From positions 23,319-87,318 of IMG/VR virus record IMGVR_UViG_3300027985_000627: a DNA stretch of 64,000 bases. The stretch is one strand, 5' to 3'. Below, piece after piece: positions 33,706 through 44,003 of this stretch. How positions within the stretch are numbered: the stretch's first letter is position 1; each line of letters begins with the position of its first letter. The translations under genes were made by a program, and so were the position numbers. The notes beneath the pieces were generated by a model. That model was not told where the DNA came from. It ran no database searches and saw only the letters and a list, made by a program, of their open reading frames with translations. The DNA comes from a virus.

Positions 33706-36700
33706 TGCGTGGTCCTCTCTTTCGGAAGTCCTTCATCGTCCCACCGGCTTATCTTATCAGCCAGCTTTTGAGTGTCTTTCCTCAGCAAATACAAACGGTC
33801 ATTCATGTCTTTTCGCATCTCGCGCATTTCGGCCTGCAAGCCTTCAGACGAAAACTCCCCACTCAAAGTTACGGGAATGGTATGCCCATCAGGGAGGGGA
33901 ACATAGGCTTCTGGGATTGATCCTTCACCGTAAATAGCTACTTGGGGGGTGTTTGCTATTCCACCACTGGAATAGAGGTTGATAGGACCACGAGAGGTCA
34001 TGATTCCACCATTGGCGAATCCATATTCTTCTCTAAGATCAAGATAATCCTGATACGCTTCGAGGTATGCATCATACAAAGCATTCGTATTGGAATCTAA
34101 GCGGTTGGAAGAGTTGAATTGGTTCAACACCCAGGACCAATCAACATACCCACTTCCTTCTCCGTAGCTTTGCTGCCACCAATCCAACCAACTGCTTCTT
34201 TCAGAGGCAGATGCGCTATTCCACCAATTGATTCCATAGGCATTCTGGAAAATGTTATTAGCCATTTGGTATCCAGCGCCGGAATTAGCAATGCCTTGAA
34301 CCATCGTTCCTTGTGTGGAATTCTGTATCGAAGAAATGGCTTGCTGCTGTAGAGCTTGGTATTGAGATTGTAAAGCGGAAAGCTGGGTTTCAGCTTGCAA
34401 CTGTTCCGCAAGATCGTTTACCGCTCCCACTACGTCTCCAGTCACGCTTATAAGAGAGGCCGTGTGTCCATTTATTCCGCTGAGATAGCCGAGACCAGTC
34501 TGACTATCCGATTGCATAGCGTTCCAGATTTCATCGTCGAAGGTGATGCCGCTTTGGAGAAGATTGTAGGTAGCCATCTGGTACCCAACTCCAGCACCGA
34601 CCCTGGAACGTAATGCCTGTGCTTCAGTCAGAGACGTTCCAGCTACGTCAACCGTTGTGGTTGTCTGGCTTCCTATAAGTTCTCCAACTATGCCTATAGC
34701 AGTGGCGTTTTGAGCCAGTAGTTCGGTTTGCGTCCCTCCCTCTTCCAAAAGCTCTTTCTGTAGTTCAAGCAAGCTGATTTGGATTTCAAGAAGTTGAGAC
34801 AGGGTGTCCTGTCTCGCGCCTTCCAAGTCTCCAAGCACTTCCAAAGACGCCAGCTGGCTTGTCACCCTTCCGAAAGTCTTTGAGTATTCAAAAGGATCAG
34901 TGGTAGAACTTTTAGCAGCTTCAAGGTACGCTTGTGCATAATCAGCCACACTTTCAGCAGCATCTATATCGCCAGACATAGCCTTGGCATATGTTTCTTC
35001 GTACCAAGACTTTGCCGTGGTAGTTTTTTGGTCGGCAGTAAGGTTGGAACTGTCACCAAGAAGAAGGTCTTCAAGGAGCCCTTGGACAGTATCAGCTACA
35101 GCATACCAACGGTCCCGCAGTTCGTCGGCTGCGTCTTTCGCGGCATTTGCACCGTCCAGCATGTAATCTACTTGGTCTATAGCGGCCTCAAGCGCATCAT
35201 CCAAAGCATCCTGCAGCCTGTCAGCCAAAGAATCAGCGGAGTCGGCAGCGTCATCAAGGGAGTCCTGTATATCAGACCAGTATTTAGCCATCTCGCGAAG
35301 TTGCACATTCTGCAATTCGGTAATTTCAGATTGGGACAGGCCGTTGTCGTAAGCTTCCTGAAGTTCTTTGGCTTGCTCCACGAGTATCTGTGCAGCTTCC
35401 GCTTCCTCTTCTTTACCTTCTAATACAAGGTTGCGATAGCGCATATCTTGTTCAAAGGCTTCTTTTGTGGCTTGCAATTCCGCATTTTTCGCAGAAACGT
35501 AAGCGTACTTTTCAGCCTTCATGGCCGCTTCTAAAGCATCAGCCACCTCTTGGCCGTATTTCCAAGTGGTGTCGTAAAGCTCTTTAACGTTGTTGGCCTG
35601 CTCCATAGCAAATAACGACGTTTCATCTTCCACAGCATCATAATACCGTTTATTGGCACTGGCTAAAGCTTCCAGCCGTTCTTCTTCTTTGTCAGCAGCT
35701 AGTTTCTTCAATTCAATTTCTTGAACTTCAGCAAGGTACGCCAACTGTGCAGCCGACGCGCCAGCTTCTCTTGCCTCAACAAGCTCCCACTCGTGGGAAG
35801 TCAATAAATCCAAAAGATCAGCTTCGTCTTCCCGACCTTCCGCCGCTAACTTTCTTTGCTCAAGGGACTCACTCCATTTTTGCCAAGTACGACGATTTTC
35901 TTCAAGTTGGTCATTAACTTCAGCCAGAGAATCAGCGTACTTAGCTGCTTGGTTCCAATAAGCAAAGGCTTCTGGATCCATATAAGAATTCAAGGCTTCC
36001 TCAAACTTGTCCCAGAAATTTTCAACGGTTATGCCCGAATCACCGATAATTCCTTCAAGGTTTTCTATAGCGTTGGAAGCATTCGCGGTATAATAGATAA
36101 CAGCCGAATCCAGTAACTCCCAAGATTCCTTTGTTCTATTAGAAATACGCTCCCATGCAGCATCCCACTCTTCATCACCACCAACAGCTTCGATAAGTTT
36201 GGAAGCGTAGTCAGCAAGGGCAAACGTTTTCAATTGTTCGTCGGTTACGTCGAGGACAACCCCCACGCTTTCTAAAGCTTCTGTCGTAGTATCGAGAGTA
36301 GTAGATAAGCTGTCCACAGCTTCCGTAGCTGTGTCGAATGTTCCGTAAGCATCGCTCCAACTTTCACTCATACCCTGTGCGGCAAAATCAGTTTCAGAAG
36401 CAATGTTCTGCGTTGCACTGGTTATAGTGTCCATAGAAACCGAAGCATTCACAGAAGCCCCTTCTATTCCTTCCATCATAGAAGCAGCTTGTGACATGGC
36501 GTTAGACATAGCTGTATCGTACGGTTCCAAAGTAGAAGCAGTCTCTTCTGCGGAAGACCTCATAGCATCAAGGGTTTCTTGCGTTACCCCGGCTAACGTT
36601 TCTAAACTGTAACCGTAGTAAAAAGTAGTTTCATTGGCTTTCACATAAGCCGACTGTAACCTATTGAGCGTTTCGAGAAGTGTTTCGCTATCTTTTTGTA

Positions 36701-39700
36701 AATCGGTCACTACAGGAAGAAGTCCTTCAGAATCCAACTTGAAGTAAGCCATAGCGTTACCGAGATTCTTGAAGTAATCTTCCAACTGTTCATCAGTAAC
36801 GTCAAACTCGGGAAAATCCCAGTTTGACAAATCAGTGTCAAAATCAAACAAAGTTCCAGCTTCTTTGAGAGCTTCGACGTTGGTTTGATATGCATCCTCA
36901 ATGGACTGTATTGCTTCAGGATCTAAAGAAACGGTTCTGATTTCATGTGAGGTATTTTCACCAAACATGGACTTTTCTTCAACCGTGTAGTATTCAGAAC
37001 CAGAACCGTACATCATGCCGTCTACGACGCCGAGTTTGTAACCAGTTCCAGTTTGAGTTTCTGTTTTCTTTGTATCAAATCCTCCGGTAAGAGCAGTAAG
37101 ACCAAGACCAATAACAGCTCCTATACCTGCGGTAGCTAATCCAGACATAAGGCTAGCACCCACACCAGTAGCAGCAGGTATTGCAGCATCAAGGCTCGCT
37201 CCTATCATTCCGGCTATTTCGGTATCCAAAGTAGTGGTGGCTGTTTCAGCTATCGCTATGGTGGCTTCTGATCCAGCCGAACTGAAAAAGCTACCCATGG
37301 AACTTTCTATAGCACTACCTAAGTAGGAGTCTAAAGCATCGCCGCCTATACTGGTCGCAATATTGGTGGCTGAATTGGAACCAGACCCAAAAGAGCCTGT
37401 CAAATTGTCTATTCCACCTCCAATAAAACTTTCCATCATGGGACCAATAACCTGAGCTTTTAAGAACTCAGCAATCATTTGTTCCACGAAAGAAGCAACC
37501 ATATCGAGCATTCTGGACAACATGTTCTGCCAAAGGTCTTCCAAAGAAGCAGAACCATCGGCAAATCCACGTATCATGTCACCAAAAGAACCAGAAATAC
37601 CTGAAACCATATCATCCGTAGCTGACTTAATAAACGACGCTGTTTCAACAGCAAGTTCACGTTTCTTAGTGTCTGCGGACTTGTAAAGATCGTATTCTAA
37701 GGCTAACTGGGCTTTGAAGGCTTCGCTGGATGAGCCAGTCTTAGTCTTCTCTTCCAAACTGTTCTGGCGCTCCGCTTCTGCTTTAGCCTGTGAGAACGCA
37801 GCTACTTCGGCATTTCCAGCAGCCTGAGCTTTAGCAGCAATACCATCCCACATACTAGCCCGAGTAGCGTATATGGCAGCCGAATTTTCGAGGAGATATT
37901 CGAGGACCTTTTGTGCTGCCTCTCTTTCTTTCGAACCGCCTTCTTCATATTTAACAATTTCTTTATTGACAAGGTCCTCAGTATCTTCAAAGGAAAGCTC
38001 TCCGTATTTGATCTTAGCTTCAACTATCTTATCCTGAATTTTCAGAATTTCAGTTTTTTTCCAATTTTCAAGCTGAATGGTATCTGAACCGTTCTTTTTA
38101 GCTACTTTGTACAGTTCATCATACATAGCAAGGATGCTTTTTTCTTCACCACCACCTGGTTTTGTACCAAAAACCTCTTGGTAAGTATCAGACAAAGCAG
38201 CCTCAACCTTCAACTCCCTAAGCTGTTTAATTTGATCGACAAGACCTTCTACCGACTCGCCAGCAGACTTAGCCTTTTGCTCTGCGTTGTACAACATGTT
38301 AGTCATTTCTTTATCAATGTTGGCCAACGTTTTCGCAAAGTCATTTCCTGATATATCAGCCAAAGTAGCGTCAACAGCCGCCTTGATTGTATCGTTGTAG
38401 TGATCGTAGGCATCGGATTTCTTTTCAGCAGCGGCAGCGGCAGCTAAAGCCGCGTTTGCGGCTAGCTCATCGGCTTTGGTGATTTTATCTATCTCGTTCT
38501 TTTGGTTTTCAAGAACTTGCTGGTAATCCGCTTGCGCTCTCGTCCTGGTTTCCAAAGAAAGTTCTTCGTTGTTAGCTATAGAAAGCAGCGATTCCAAATG
38601 CTTCGCATACTTGGCATTAAGCTCCTCAATCTTTTGTGCGGAGTCTTTAGCTGTTTTAGGAATATCTTTGAGTAGGTTATCCATTTTTCTCTGGGCAGCC
38701 GCATTAGCTAAAGCCGAATCTTTCGACCTATCAATGGCGTCAGATAGTTTACCAATAGGGTCGAGGGACTCTTCTATATTATGAGATATGGTTTTTCCCA
38801 TATCGGGGTTGGCCGCAGCCAACATCATATCCCCAAGGTCATTGTAGTTACTGGCTAACTGAGCGATGTCCTTTTGTAAGGCTTTACCGGTAGCAGACTC
38901 CTGGCCCATAAGATTAAGTTGGTCGTACTTAGCCGCCATCTGCTTCTTAATCAACTCTTGTTCTTCTTTAAGAAGCTCCTCATTGGTACGGATCAGACCA
39001 ACCTTCTTTTCCCATCTGTCCTGAATATTCTGCTCTAAAGCGGCTACGCCCTTCTGAGCTTCCTCGTATTCCTTTGAACCAACAGACAAGCCAGACAAAG
39101 CCTCTCGTTGCTTATCCAAAAGAGTGTTTCCATACTCTATGGAGTATGACATTACTTCGTAAGAATTAGTGGCTTTGTAAGCCACAGCAGCTATCACACC
39201 AGCAATAGCTATACCTTTCGGACCCAACATGATAGCTCCGATTAAACCCAGTTCACGGATGATCGGAGGAAGAGAATTGTAAATGCTTATGACAGTATTG
39301 GCAAAATCTGTTGCGGCTGTGATACCGGAAGCCAACGCTGTGATTGTTTTCCCTATTTCTTCACCAAAACGACCAACAGCCTCAATGAAATCCGGAGATT
39401 GAAACTGCGTTGTAAGTTCATTGATAAAATTGACTGCGGCGTCGAGAAAACCGTTCTCAGACATAGCGATTTTCAAATCCATCCAAGCCATTTGAAAACG
39501 GTCTATAGCACGAACAGCTAAACCAACAGCTTTCTCAGCAGTTCCAGCAAATCTATCTTCGAGAGCCCGGGCAAACTTGGGTATAAATTCCTCAGTGGCT
39601 AATTCACCCTCTTTAACCATACGCATAAGCTCGGTAGTAGTTGCCCCCATAGCTTGTGCTGCTATTTGGAAAGCACCAGGCAACTGGTTACCTAACTGTC

Positions 39701-41135
39701 TACGGAGTTCTTCCATAGATATGGTGCCTTTTGAAATCATCTGTTCGACAGCGTACAAGGAGCCTTTTATTTTATCATTGGAAAGACCAAGAGCGGAACC
39801 TGCGGTTATCAAAGCCTGGTAAATTTTGTGGACTTCTTGTCCTTCCAAAGCAGTACCCATAGCCGCAGCGGAAATGCTTTTGTAACCATCAGCCAGAGAA
39901 TAAAAATTCAAACTCAATTTTTCCGATGTATCACGTAGCCACGCAAGCTCTTTCGAAGCCCCTTGTGCGCTGCCAGCAATACCTTCAAAAGAAAGTTTCA
40001 ATTGTTGGTAATCGGCTCCAGCTTCAAAGATGCTTCTAATCATCGAACCGATACCGTAACCAACAAGAGCGTAGTACAGGTTCCTGATCGTGAATACAAC
40101 CGAGTTCAAATCCCTGGCGTGTTGTAAAGCGGATTTAGAACCAGAGGCATGAGAACTGTTGAGGCGCTTCTGGGCTTGTTCCAAAAGTCTAGCCTCTTTA
40201 GCCCCTTGTTTAGCAGCTTCAGCCAAATCTTTTTCCGCTTGCTGCAATTTTCTGGCAGAAGATATCGAAGCAGCCTCTTCACCACGTTGGGCTTTGTACG
40301 CCGCAACGACTTCCCGCACCTTTTCCTTCAACTTATTGAAAGCATCGGAAAGCTCTTTCTTTGAAACGACACCTGCCTTCTCCAGACGTTTAATCTCTCG
40401 ATATGCGTCAGTGTACCCCTTCAACTGTGCCTTAAGCTCAGACGTTGAGGTAAGACCCAAGGTACCCATACTCTGAGTCTTAGACTGCGAAGAAGTGTTT
40501 CCCAATTCAGAGTACAAACGCTTGGATGTAGCAATGAACTCGTTCAACTTCTTTTCGGCCGCAGTGATCGGACCAGTCAAAGAGTCTTTGTTTCTTTCAC
40601 CAACAGAGCGAAGTTCAGAATATAAATTTTTAACGTTAGCAAGGTATTCTCTGGTGAAGTCTTTCAATTCACCAGTATTACCTTGGCCCTTCATAACGGT
40701 CGTCAATTCAGCGAAGGCTTTTTTCAAATTGGAAATATCGGATATAATAGCTTGAGACGTTCTGGTCTTGAAATTAGCCGATACTTTAGAAAAATCCAAA
40801 GCCTCGGAAGCTTCCATGGAAGCTTTTCTCAAAGACTTTATATAAGAAATGAGTTTAGCAAGATCAGCACCGCCGACAAGTTTCTTACCGTCAACCTCAA
40901 GATTGGCAAGCTTTCGGACAATGATTTCAAGCTCTTTGAAAGCAGTGATGGTTTTTTGAACTTCAGAAACCTTGGAGAAACGATTCATCAAAGACTGGAA
41001 CCGCTTCTCCAAGGCCAGGGTAGTTTTGGAAACTTTGTCGTCAACGTCGTTAAACTTGCGAGTAACGGTGTCAAGACCGTCAATGGCTTTTTGACCTTGA
41101 AAGTCTACGCTAACGCCGAGTTTTATGAGATCCAT
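33702..41135 (-). CDS. Tail tape measure protein
   Basis: 2477 aa. The N-terminus is helical, with a tape-measure domain at about residues 350-570 ('SIFEAGADYQQLKLSFEGIAG', 'MSMEELRRQLGNQLPGAF' type). Hydrophobic segments near 640 and 1330 ('TAGIGAVIGLGLTAL') are probable membrane-insertion elements. Long coiled-coil repeats fill 1500-2200. The end has 'FANGGIMTSRGPINLYSSGGIA' and 'GEGSIPEAYVPLPDG', common at tape measure C-termini. By the usual 0.15 nm per residue the tail would be near 370 nm, which is very long. Confidence 0.95.
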   Translation of the reverse strand: MDLIKLGVSVDFQGQKAIDGLDTVTRKFNDVDDKVSKTTLALEKRFQSLMNRFSKVSEVQKTITAFKELEIIVRKLANLEVDGKKLVGGADLAKLISYIKSLRKASMEASEALDFSKVSANFKTRTSQAIISDISNLKKAFAELTTVMKGQGNTGELKDFTREYLANVKNLYSELRSVGERNKDSLTGPITAAEKKLNEFIATSKRLYSELGNTSSQSKTQSMGTLGLTSTSELKAQLKGYTDAYREIKRLEKAGVVSKKELSDAFNKLKEKVREVVAAYKAQRGEEAASISSARKLQQAEKDLAEAAKQGAKEARLLEQAQKRLNSSHASGSKSALQHARDLNSVVFTIRNLYYALVGYGIGSMIRSIFEAGADYQQLKLSFEGIAGSAQGASKELAWLRDTSEKLSLNFYSLADGYKSISAAAMGTALEGQEVHKIYQALITAGSALGLSNDKIKGSLYAVEQMISKGTISMEELRRQLGNQLPGAFQIAAQAMGATTTELMRMVKEGELATEEFIPKFARALEDRFAGTAEKAVGLAVRAIDRFQMAWMDLKIAMSENGFLDAAVNFINELTTQFQSPDFIEAVGRFGEEIGKTITALASGITAATDFANTVISIYNSLPPIIRELGLIGAIMLGPKGIAIAGVIAAVAYKATNSYEVMSYSIEYGNTLLDKQREALSGLSVGSKEYEEAQKGVAALEQNIQDRWEKKVGLIRTNEELLKEEQELIKKQMAAKYDQLNLMGQESATGKALQKDIAQLASNYNDLGDMMLAAANPDMGKTISHNIEESLDPIGKLSDAIDRSKDSALANAAAQRKMDNLLKDIPKTAKDSAQKIEELNAKYAKHLESLLSIANNEELSLETRTRAQADYQQVLENQKNEIDKITKADELAANAALAAAAAAEKKSDAYDHYNDTIKAAVDATLADISGNDFAKTLANIDKEMTNMLYNAEQKAKSAGESVEGLVDQIKQLRELKVEAALSDTYQEVFGTKPGGGEEKSILAMYDELYKVAKKNGSDTIQLENWKKTEILKIQDKIVEAKIKYGELSFEDTEDLVNKEIVKYEEGGSKEREAAQKVLEYLLENSAAIYATRASMWDGIAAKAQAAGNAEVAAFSQAKAEAERQNSLEEKTKTGSSSEAFKAQLALEYDLYKSADTKKRELAVETASFIKSATDDMVSGISGSFGDMIRGFADGSASLEDLWQNMLSRMLDMVASFVEQMIAEFLKAQVIGPMMESFIGGGIDNLTGSFGSGSNSATNIATSIGGDALDSYLGSAIESSMGSFFSSAGSEATIAIAETATTTLDTEIAGMIGASLDAAIPAATGVGASLMSGLATAGIGAVIGLGLTALTGGFDTKKTETQTGTGYKLGVVDGMMYGSGSEYYTVEEKSMFGENTSHEIRTVSLDPEAIQSIEDAYQTNVEALKEAGTLFDFDTDLSNWDFPEFDVTDEQLEDYFKNLGNAMAYFKLDSEGLLPVVTDLQKDSETLLETLNRLQSAYVKANETTFYYGYSLETLAGVTQETLDAMRSSAEETASTLEPYDTAMSNAMSQAASMMEGIEGASVNASVSMDTITSATQNIASETDFAAQGMSESWSDAYGTFDTATEAVDSLSTTLDTTTEALESVGVVLDVTDEQLKTFALADYASKLIEAVGGDEEWDAAWERISNRTKESWELLDSAVIYYTANASNAIENLEGIIGDSGITVENFWDKFEEALNSYMDPEAFAYWNQAAKYADSLAEVNDQLEENRRTWQKWSESLEQRKLAAEGREDEADLLDLLTSHEWELVEAREAGASAAQLAYLAEVQEIELKKLAADKEEERLEALASANKRYYDAVEDETSLFAMEQANNVKELYDTTWKYGQEVADALEAAMKAEKYAYVSAKNAELQATKEAFEQDMRYRNLVLEGKEEEAEAAQILVEQAKELQEAYDNGLSQSEITELQNVQLREMAKYWSDIQDSLDDAADSADSLADRLQDALDDALEAAIDQVDYMLDGANAAKDAADELRDRWYAVADTVQGLLEDLLLGDSSNLTADQKTTTAKSWYEETYAKAMSGDIDAAESVADYAQAYLEAAKSSTTDPFEYSKTFGRVTSQLASLEVLGDLEGARQDTLSQLLEIQISLLELQKELLEEGGTQTELLAQNATAIGIVGELIGSQTTTTVDVAGTSLTEAQALRSRVGAGVGYQMATYNLLQSGITFDDEIWNAMQSDSQTGLGYLSGINGHTASLISVTGDVVGAVNDLAEQLQAETQLSALQSQYQALQQQAISSIQNSTQGTMVQGIANSGAGYQMANNIFQNAYGINWWNSASASERSSWLDWWQQSYGEGSGYVDWSWVLNQFNSSNRLDSNTNALYDAYLEAYQDYLDLREEYGFANGGIMTSRGPINLYSSGGIANTPQVAIYGEGSIPEAYVPLPDGHTIPVTLSGEFSSEGLQAEMREMRKDMNDRLYLLRKDTQKLADKISRWDDEGLPKERTTQ

Positions 41136-41568
41136 GACGTCTCGCTTTTGACTTTTGATTTCCCAACGTACCGGCCTTCGCTGGTTTGTTGAGGAAACTT
41201 AGATACACATCCTCTATTTGCCGTATAACGTCCAACTCAAGTTGTGTCAATTGCCTCTTTCGGACAATCATCCAGTTTTTAATTTCAGTCCATGTTAAAG
41301 GCGGATGAATCGCTCCCATACCAAGACTTACTGGAATTCTGGCTTTACTCAAATCCCAAAAAAGCTGGAGCATGTATTCTCCCCACAAAGTGGCTTCCGG
41401 TTCGTTCGCAAGTTCTTTTGGAAGTTTCTTTGTGGTTTTGAATACCTGCTCCAGCTGCTCTCTCACGGTGGAGTTACCGACGACTTTCGATAACTCCATC
41501 CGTGATTTTAGGAGTGCGAGAAGCTCCGCTACTTGTTCTTCATGAAGTTCGCGGTGTTCTGCAAAAAA
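41110..41568 (-). CDS. Tail assembly chaperone, frameshift extension (GT-type)
   Basis: Downstream part of a fused chaperone reached by a -1 frameshift at 41562-41568; read from the slip it adds 150 residues to the 136 residues decoded upstream. The first residues after the slip read 'AEHRELHEEQVAELLALL', a continuous helix leading to 'MELSKVVGN'. A start at ATG 41499 is possible but has no clear ribosome site. Such fusions bind the tape measure protein during tail assembly in siphophages. It overlaps the tape measure gene by 26 bases. Confidence 0.85.
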   Translation of the reverse strand, partial: FFAEHRELHEEQVAELLALLKSRMELSKVVGNSTVREQLEQVFKTTKKLPKELANEPEATLWGEYMLQLFWDLSKARIPVSLGMGAIHPPLTWTEIKNWMIVRKRQLTQLELDVIRQIEDVYLSFLNKPAKAGTLGNQKSKARRHGSHKTRR

Positions 41569-41969
41569 TCATCACACTGCTCCCTGATCCAAGGAACCCT
41601 GGTGAGAAGCATGACAGCGTTGTCGGGAGTGAACTCCAGAGGGTTCTCGCCATCAATAGACACGGACGGGGACCATCCGTAAATGACGCTGGCGATCAGC
41701 TTGATCGAATCCTGCTTCAGTTCGGCCGCAGTCAGAGTGGCCTGGCGTTTACCCTTGGCTTTCTGAATACGACGGTCAGTGATGGCATTATCCATCTCCC
41801 TGTAAACGTCAGATTCAGGACCGTACATATCAATGTACAGAGTGGGTTCATTGGTTTCCTTGTCACGGAACTCGACATCAGAAACGGGGTCGCACAGAAC
41901 AAGCCGAGAGCCTTTAGCAGAACCAGCAATGATGTCACGACCGTCCAGAAGATTAATGAGCTTCGACAT
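41529..41969 (-). CDS. Tail assembly chaperone, main product (G-type)
   Basis: 146 aa from ATG 41969. Typical length and position (between tail tube and tape measure genes) for the gpG-like chaperone, with a conserved helical C-terminal half ('SIKLIASVIYGWSP', 'TRVPWIREQCDDFL'). The zero frame ends at the TAG at 41529; a slippery T TTT TTG shortly before it moves some ribosomes into the extension. Confidence 0.85.
   Translation of the reverse strand: MSKLINLLDGRDIIAGSAKGSRLVLCDPVSDVEFRDKETNEPTLYIDMYGPESDVYREMDNAITDRRIQKAKGKRQATLTAAELKQDSIKLIASVIYGWSPSVSIDGENPLEFTPDNAVMLLTRVPWIREQCDDFLQNTANFMKNK
41562..41568 (-). other. Programmed -1 frameshift slippery site T TTT TTG
   Basis: On the minus strand the heptamer TTTTTTG is in the zero frame as T TTT TTG (codons GAT TTT TTG). 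Slipping by one base gives an open frame through to 41110. The zero-frame stop lies 31 bases downstream. This is the expected X XXY YYZ site for tail chaperones. Confidence 0.85.
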
Positions 41970-42014
41970 GGTACCCTCCATCGTAGGATGTGTTTAGTCA
42001 TCGCTTGGTAAAAG

Positions 42015-42071
42015 TTGCGGGGCTGAAGGGGCGATGGATTCCCTTCCCTGCCTAGAACAGGTGCCCCGCAA
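42015..42071 (-). terminator. Hairpin between tail tube and chaperone genes
   Basis: TTGCGGGGC (42015-42023) pairs perfectly with GCCCCGCAA (42063-42071) over a 39-base internal part that holds smaller hairpins. On the minus strand it is followed by CTTTTACC. It could attenuate transcription after the abundantly needed tail tube gene. Confidence 0.6.
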
Positions 42072-42090
42072 CGATACGTATCAGATCAGC

Positions 42091-43029
42091 TTAGGCAGCC
42101 GTCCGAGTTATCTGAGCAGCCGTTCCAGAGCCAGAAGCGTACAGAGCCTGGAAGGGCATGGACAGAGTGAGCGGACCTTCATCACTGGCCGGGTTGTCAC
42201 CGCCGGTGTACTTGATCCTCGGGAAGAGGAACGTATACGACTTGGTGGTACCATTTCCGAGAGTGAACTGAAGGGTCGATTCCGTCTCGTTGATGAACTT
42301 GTTCAACATAGTCAAGTTCTCAAAGAAGATGGACATGTTTCCAGTCACGTTGAAACGTCCAGCCGTCAGACCCTGAGTGTAATTCTTGCCGATAACGAAG
42401 GCAGGCTCAAGGTTGTTGGCGAAGGTGATGTCGAGACTGGTCACAGTCGCAATCTCGGTACCACCTTCAAGGATCGTTCCGGTGAACGAATCGTAGGGGC
42501 TGTCAGTCTTGGAAGCTGTGATGGAACCATCACCGTCAGCCGACGCACCAGAATACGAAGCGTTCGCGCCGATGATGCCGAAAGAGCCGGTGACGATACC
42601 GTTGGGCTTGATGGACATGGTCATCTGGTTCACCATGCAACCGGTGAACAGACCGTACTGCGTAATATCCAAGAAAGCGCGCTGAATGGTGAACGACTTT
42701 CTCGGGTTAACGCTGTCGCCCGAAGAGTCCTGACCAGCTTTCAGAACGTTGGTCTGCCACTCTCCGAAGAACGCAGCTTCGAAGAACGGATCGTACTCCT
42801 GCCAGGAATACTCAACGCCGATGTCACCGTTAACCTGTTTAACACCGTGACGAAAGTCGGTGATCTGTCGGTCAGACCTAAGTTCATTCGACTGGAAGCC
42901 ATCTTTCGTCAGACCCAGAGAAGCAGAAGTATGCCGCAGGCCTACGAGGGAAGGCGTAGCCGGGGTGGTCCCGTAAGTGGCTTCTTCCACATACGAAAGA
43001 CCATGAGAAGATCCAGCTGCAAAAGTCAT
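42091..43029 (-). CDS. Major tail tube protein
   Basis: 312 aa. 'GLSYVEEATYGTTPATPSLVGLRHTSASLGL' type N-terminus, beta-rich body and position upstream of the chaperone are characteristic of siphophage major tail proteins (Phage_tail_tube family). Good ribosome site (GGAGG). It would form stacked hexamer rings around the tape measure. Confidence 0.88.
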   Translation of the reverse strand: MTFAAGSSHGLSYVEEATYGTTPATPSLVGLRHTSASLGLTKDGFQSNELRSDRQITDFRHGVKQVNGDIGVEYSWQEYDPFFEAAFFGEWQTNVLKAGQDSSGDSVNPRKSFTIQRAFLDITQYGLFTGCMVNQMTMSIKPNGIVTGSFGIIGANASYSGASADGDGSITASKTDSPYDSFTGTILEGGTEIATVTSLDITFANNLEPAFVIGKNYTQGLTAGRFNVTGNMSIFFENLTMLNKFINETESTLQFTLGNGTTKSYTFLFPRIKYTGGDNPASDEGPLTLSMPFQALYASGSGTAAQITRTAA

Positions 43030-43052
43030 GGATTTTTCCTCCGTTTAAGTTG

Positions 43053-43580
43053 TTACGAGTCTAGCCACTCCTGGGTGGGTTCCCCAAGAAGTTCACCGGG
43101 AAAACCCATGAAGCCTTTGACTTTACCGTTAAAATGGTCCTTGGCTTTGATCCAGCCTTCACGAAAACGCTCTTCATCGCCGGTCAAATCCGAACCAACA
43201 ACAATGATTTTTTCAAAACCAAGGCTCAAACCGACAACGACAGCATACGTAAGATCGCCGCCTTTGTAAGGGGTCAAAGCTTTAATTTCCGAATCATCGT
43301 CAGGGAAGTAGCAAATTTTGATAAAACCGGTGTTCTTAGCAGAACGCTCGATTTCTTTGGAAGGATCAAGATCAGTAAATTTGGTCCAACTGGCCCAGTA
43401 GTCGATAGATAACGGAAGATTCAGAAGGCCTAAACCAGCAGCCATCCTAGTGTAGATACCGTCACCGAACTTTTTAAGAAACCCATCGACGTTGCCACCA
43501 GGACCAAAAACAACAAGGACGTTCTCATTCAAAGAAAGTTCCTGTTTCTCCTTCTCGACCTTTTTGTTGATCTTAACCAT
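43053..43580 (-). CDS. Hypothetical Rossmann-like protein in the tail module
   Basis: 175 aa from ATG 43580 (AGGAG upstream). 'VLVVFGPGGNVDGF', 'YWASWTKF' and 'VVVGLSLGFEKIIVVGSDLTGD' resemble the core of DUF115/MptE-like or sialyltransferase-like Rossmann proteins, where a Gly-rich turn and 'GF.KI.LVG.D' recur. Its place between tail terminator and tail tube genes is unusual for such a fold. It might modify a virion protein; that is inference. Confidence 0.5.
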   Translation of the reverse strand: MVKINKKVEKEKQELSLNENVLVVFGPGGNVDGFLKKFGDGIYTRMAAGLGLLNLPLSIDYWASWTKFTDLDPSKEIERSAKNTGFIKICYFPDDDSEIKALTPYKGGDLTYAVVVGLSLGFEKIIVVGSDLTGDEERFREGWIKAKDHFNGKVKGFMGFPGELLGEPTQEWLDS

Positions 43581-43589
43581 TATCAACTC

Positions 43590-44003
43590 CTAGTTTTCGG
43601 CATACGCCCGAAAGTACACTGAAACAGGTACAACATACCATCCCCGGTCGTCAAGTGCCGCAGCTTGTCCTGTTCTTTCTATGGTGACAGTAGTTGATCC
43701 AGAAGTTAGAATCAATCCTCTTTTAAAATTATCGACAATAGAATCAACTATTTCCTGCGCATACAGAGGGCCGGTGTCTGCCATGTAAAACAAGTCTATC
43801 TGGAATATACCTCGATGCTCATTCTGACCATTCGTGCCTAAACTAGACTGCCTCGGCATTTGCGGAATGAAAACAGCACGAATCCAAGGTTTGTTTTGCT
43901 CGTACTTGTAATCACGGTTTTCGTAGGCAACCGGATGCGCGCTAGTGTCAAGCAACGAGAGTCTTTCCAGCAAAGCTGTCTGTATGTCTGTCATGACACC
44001 CAT
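43590..44003 (-). CDS. Tail terminator-like protein
   Basis: 137 aa. 'MTDIQTALLERLSLLD', 'PWIRAVFIPQ' and 'GIFQIDLFYMADTGPLYAQEIVDSIVDNF' fit the small tail terminator/minor tail proteins (DUF4128, gpU-like). TAATG start overlap with the upstream gene. It would stop tail tube polymerisation and join to the head. Confidence 0.72.
   Translation of the reverse strand: MGVMTDIQTALLERLSLLDTSAHPVAYENRDYKYEQNKPWIRAVFIPQMPRQSSLGTNGQNEHRGIFQIDLFYMADTGPLYAQEIVDSIVDNFKRGLILTSGSTTVTIERTGQAAALDDRGWYVVPVSVYFRAYAEN

Noticed and set aside
42034-43269. 411-codon plus-strand frame over the tail tube gene
   Set aside because: Shadow of a high-confidence gene; no domain, no ribosome site.
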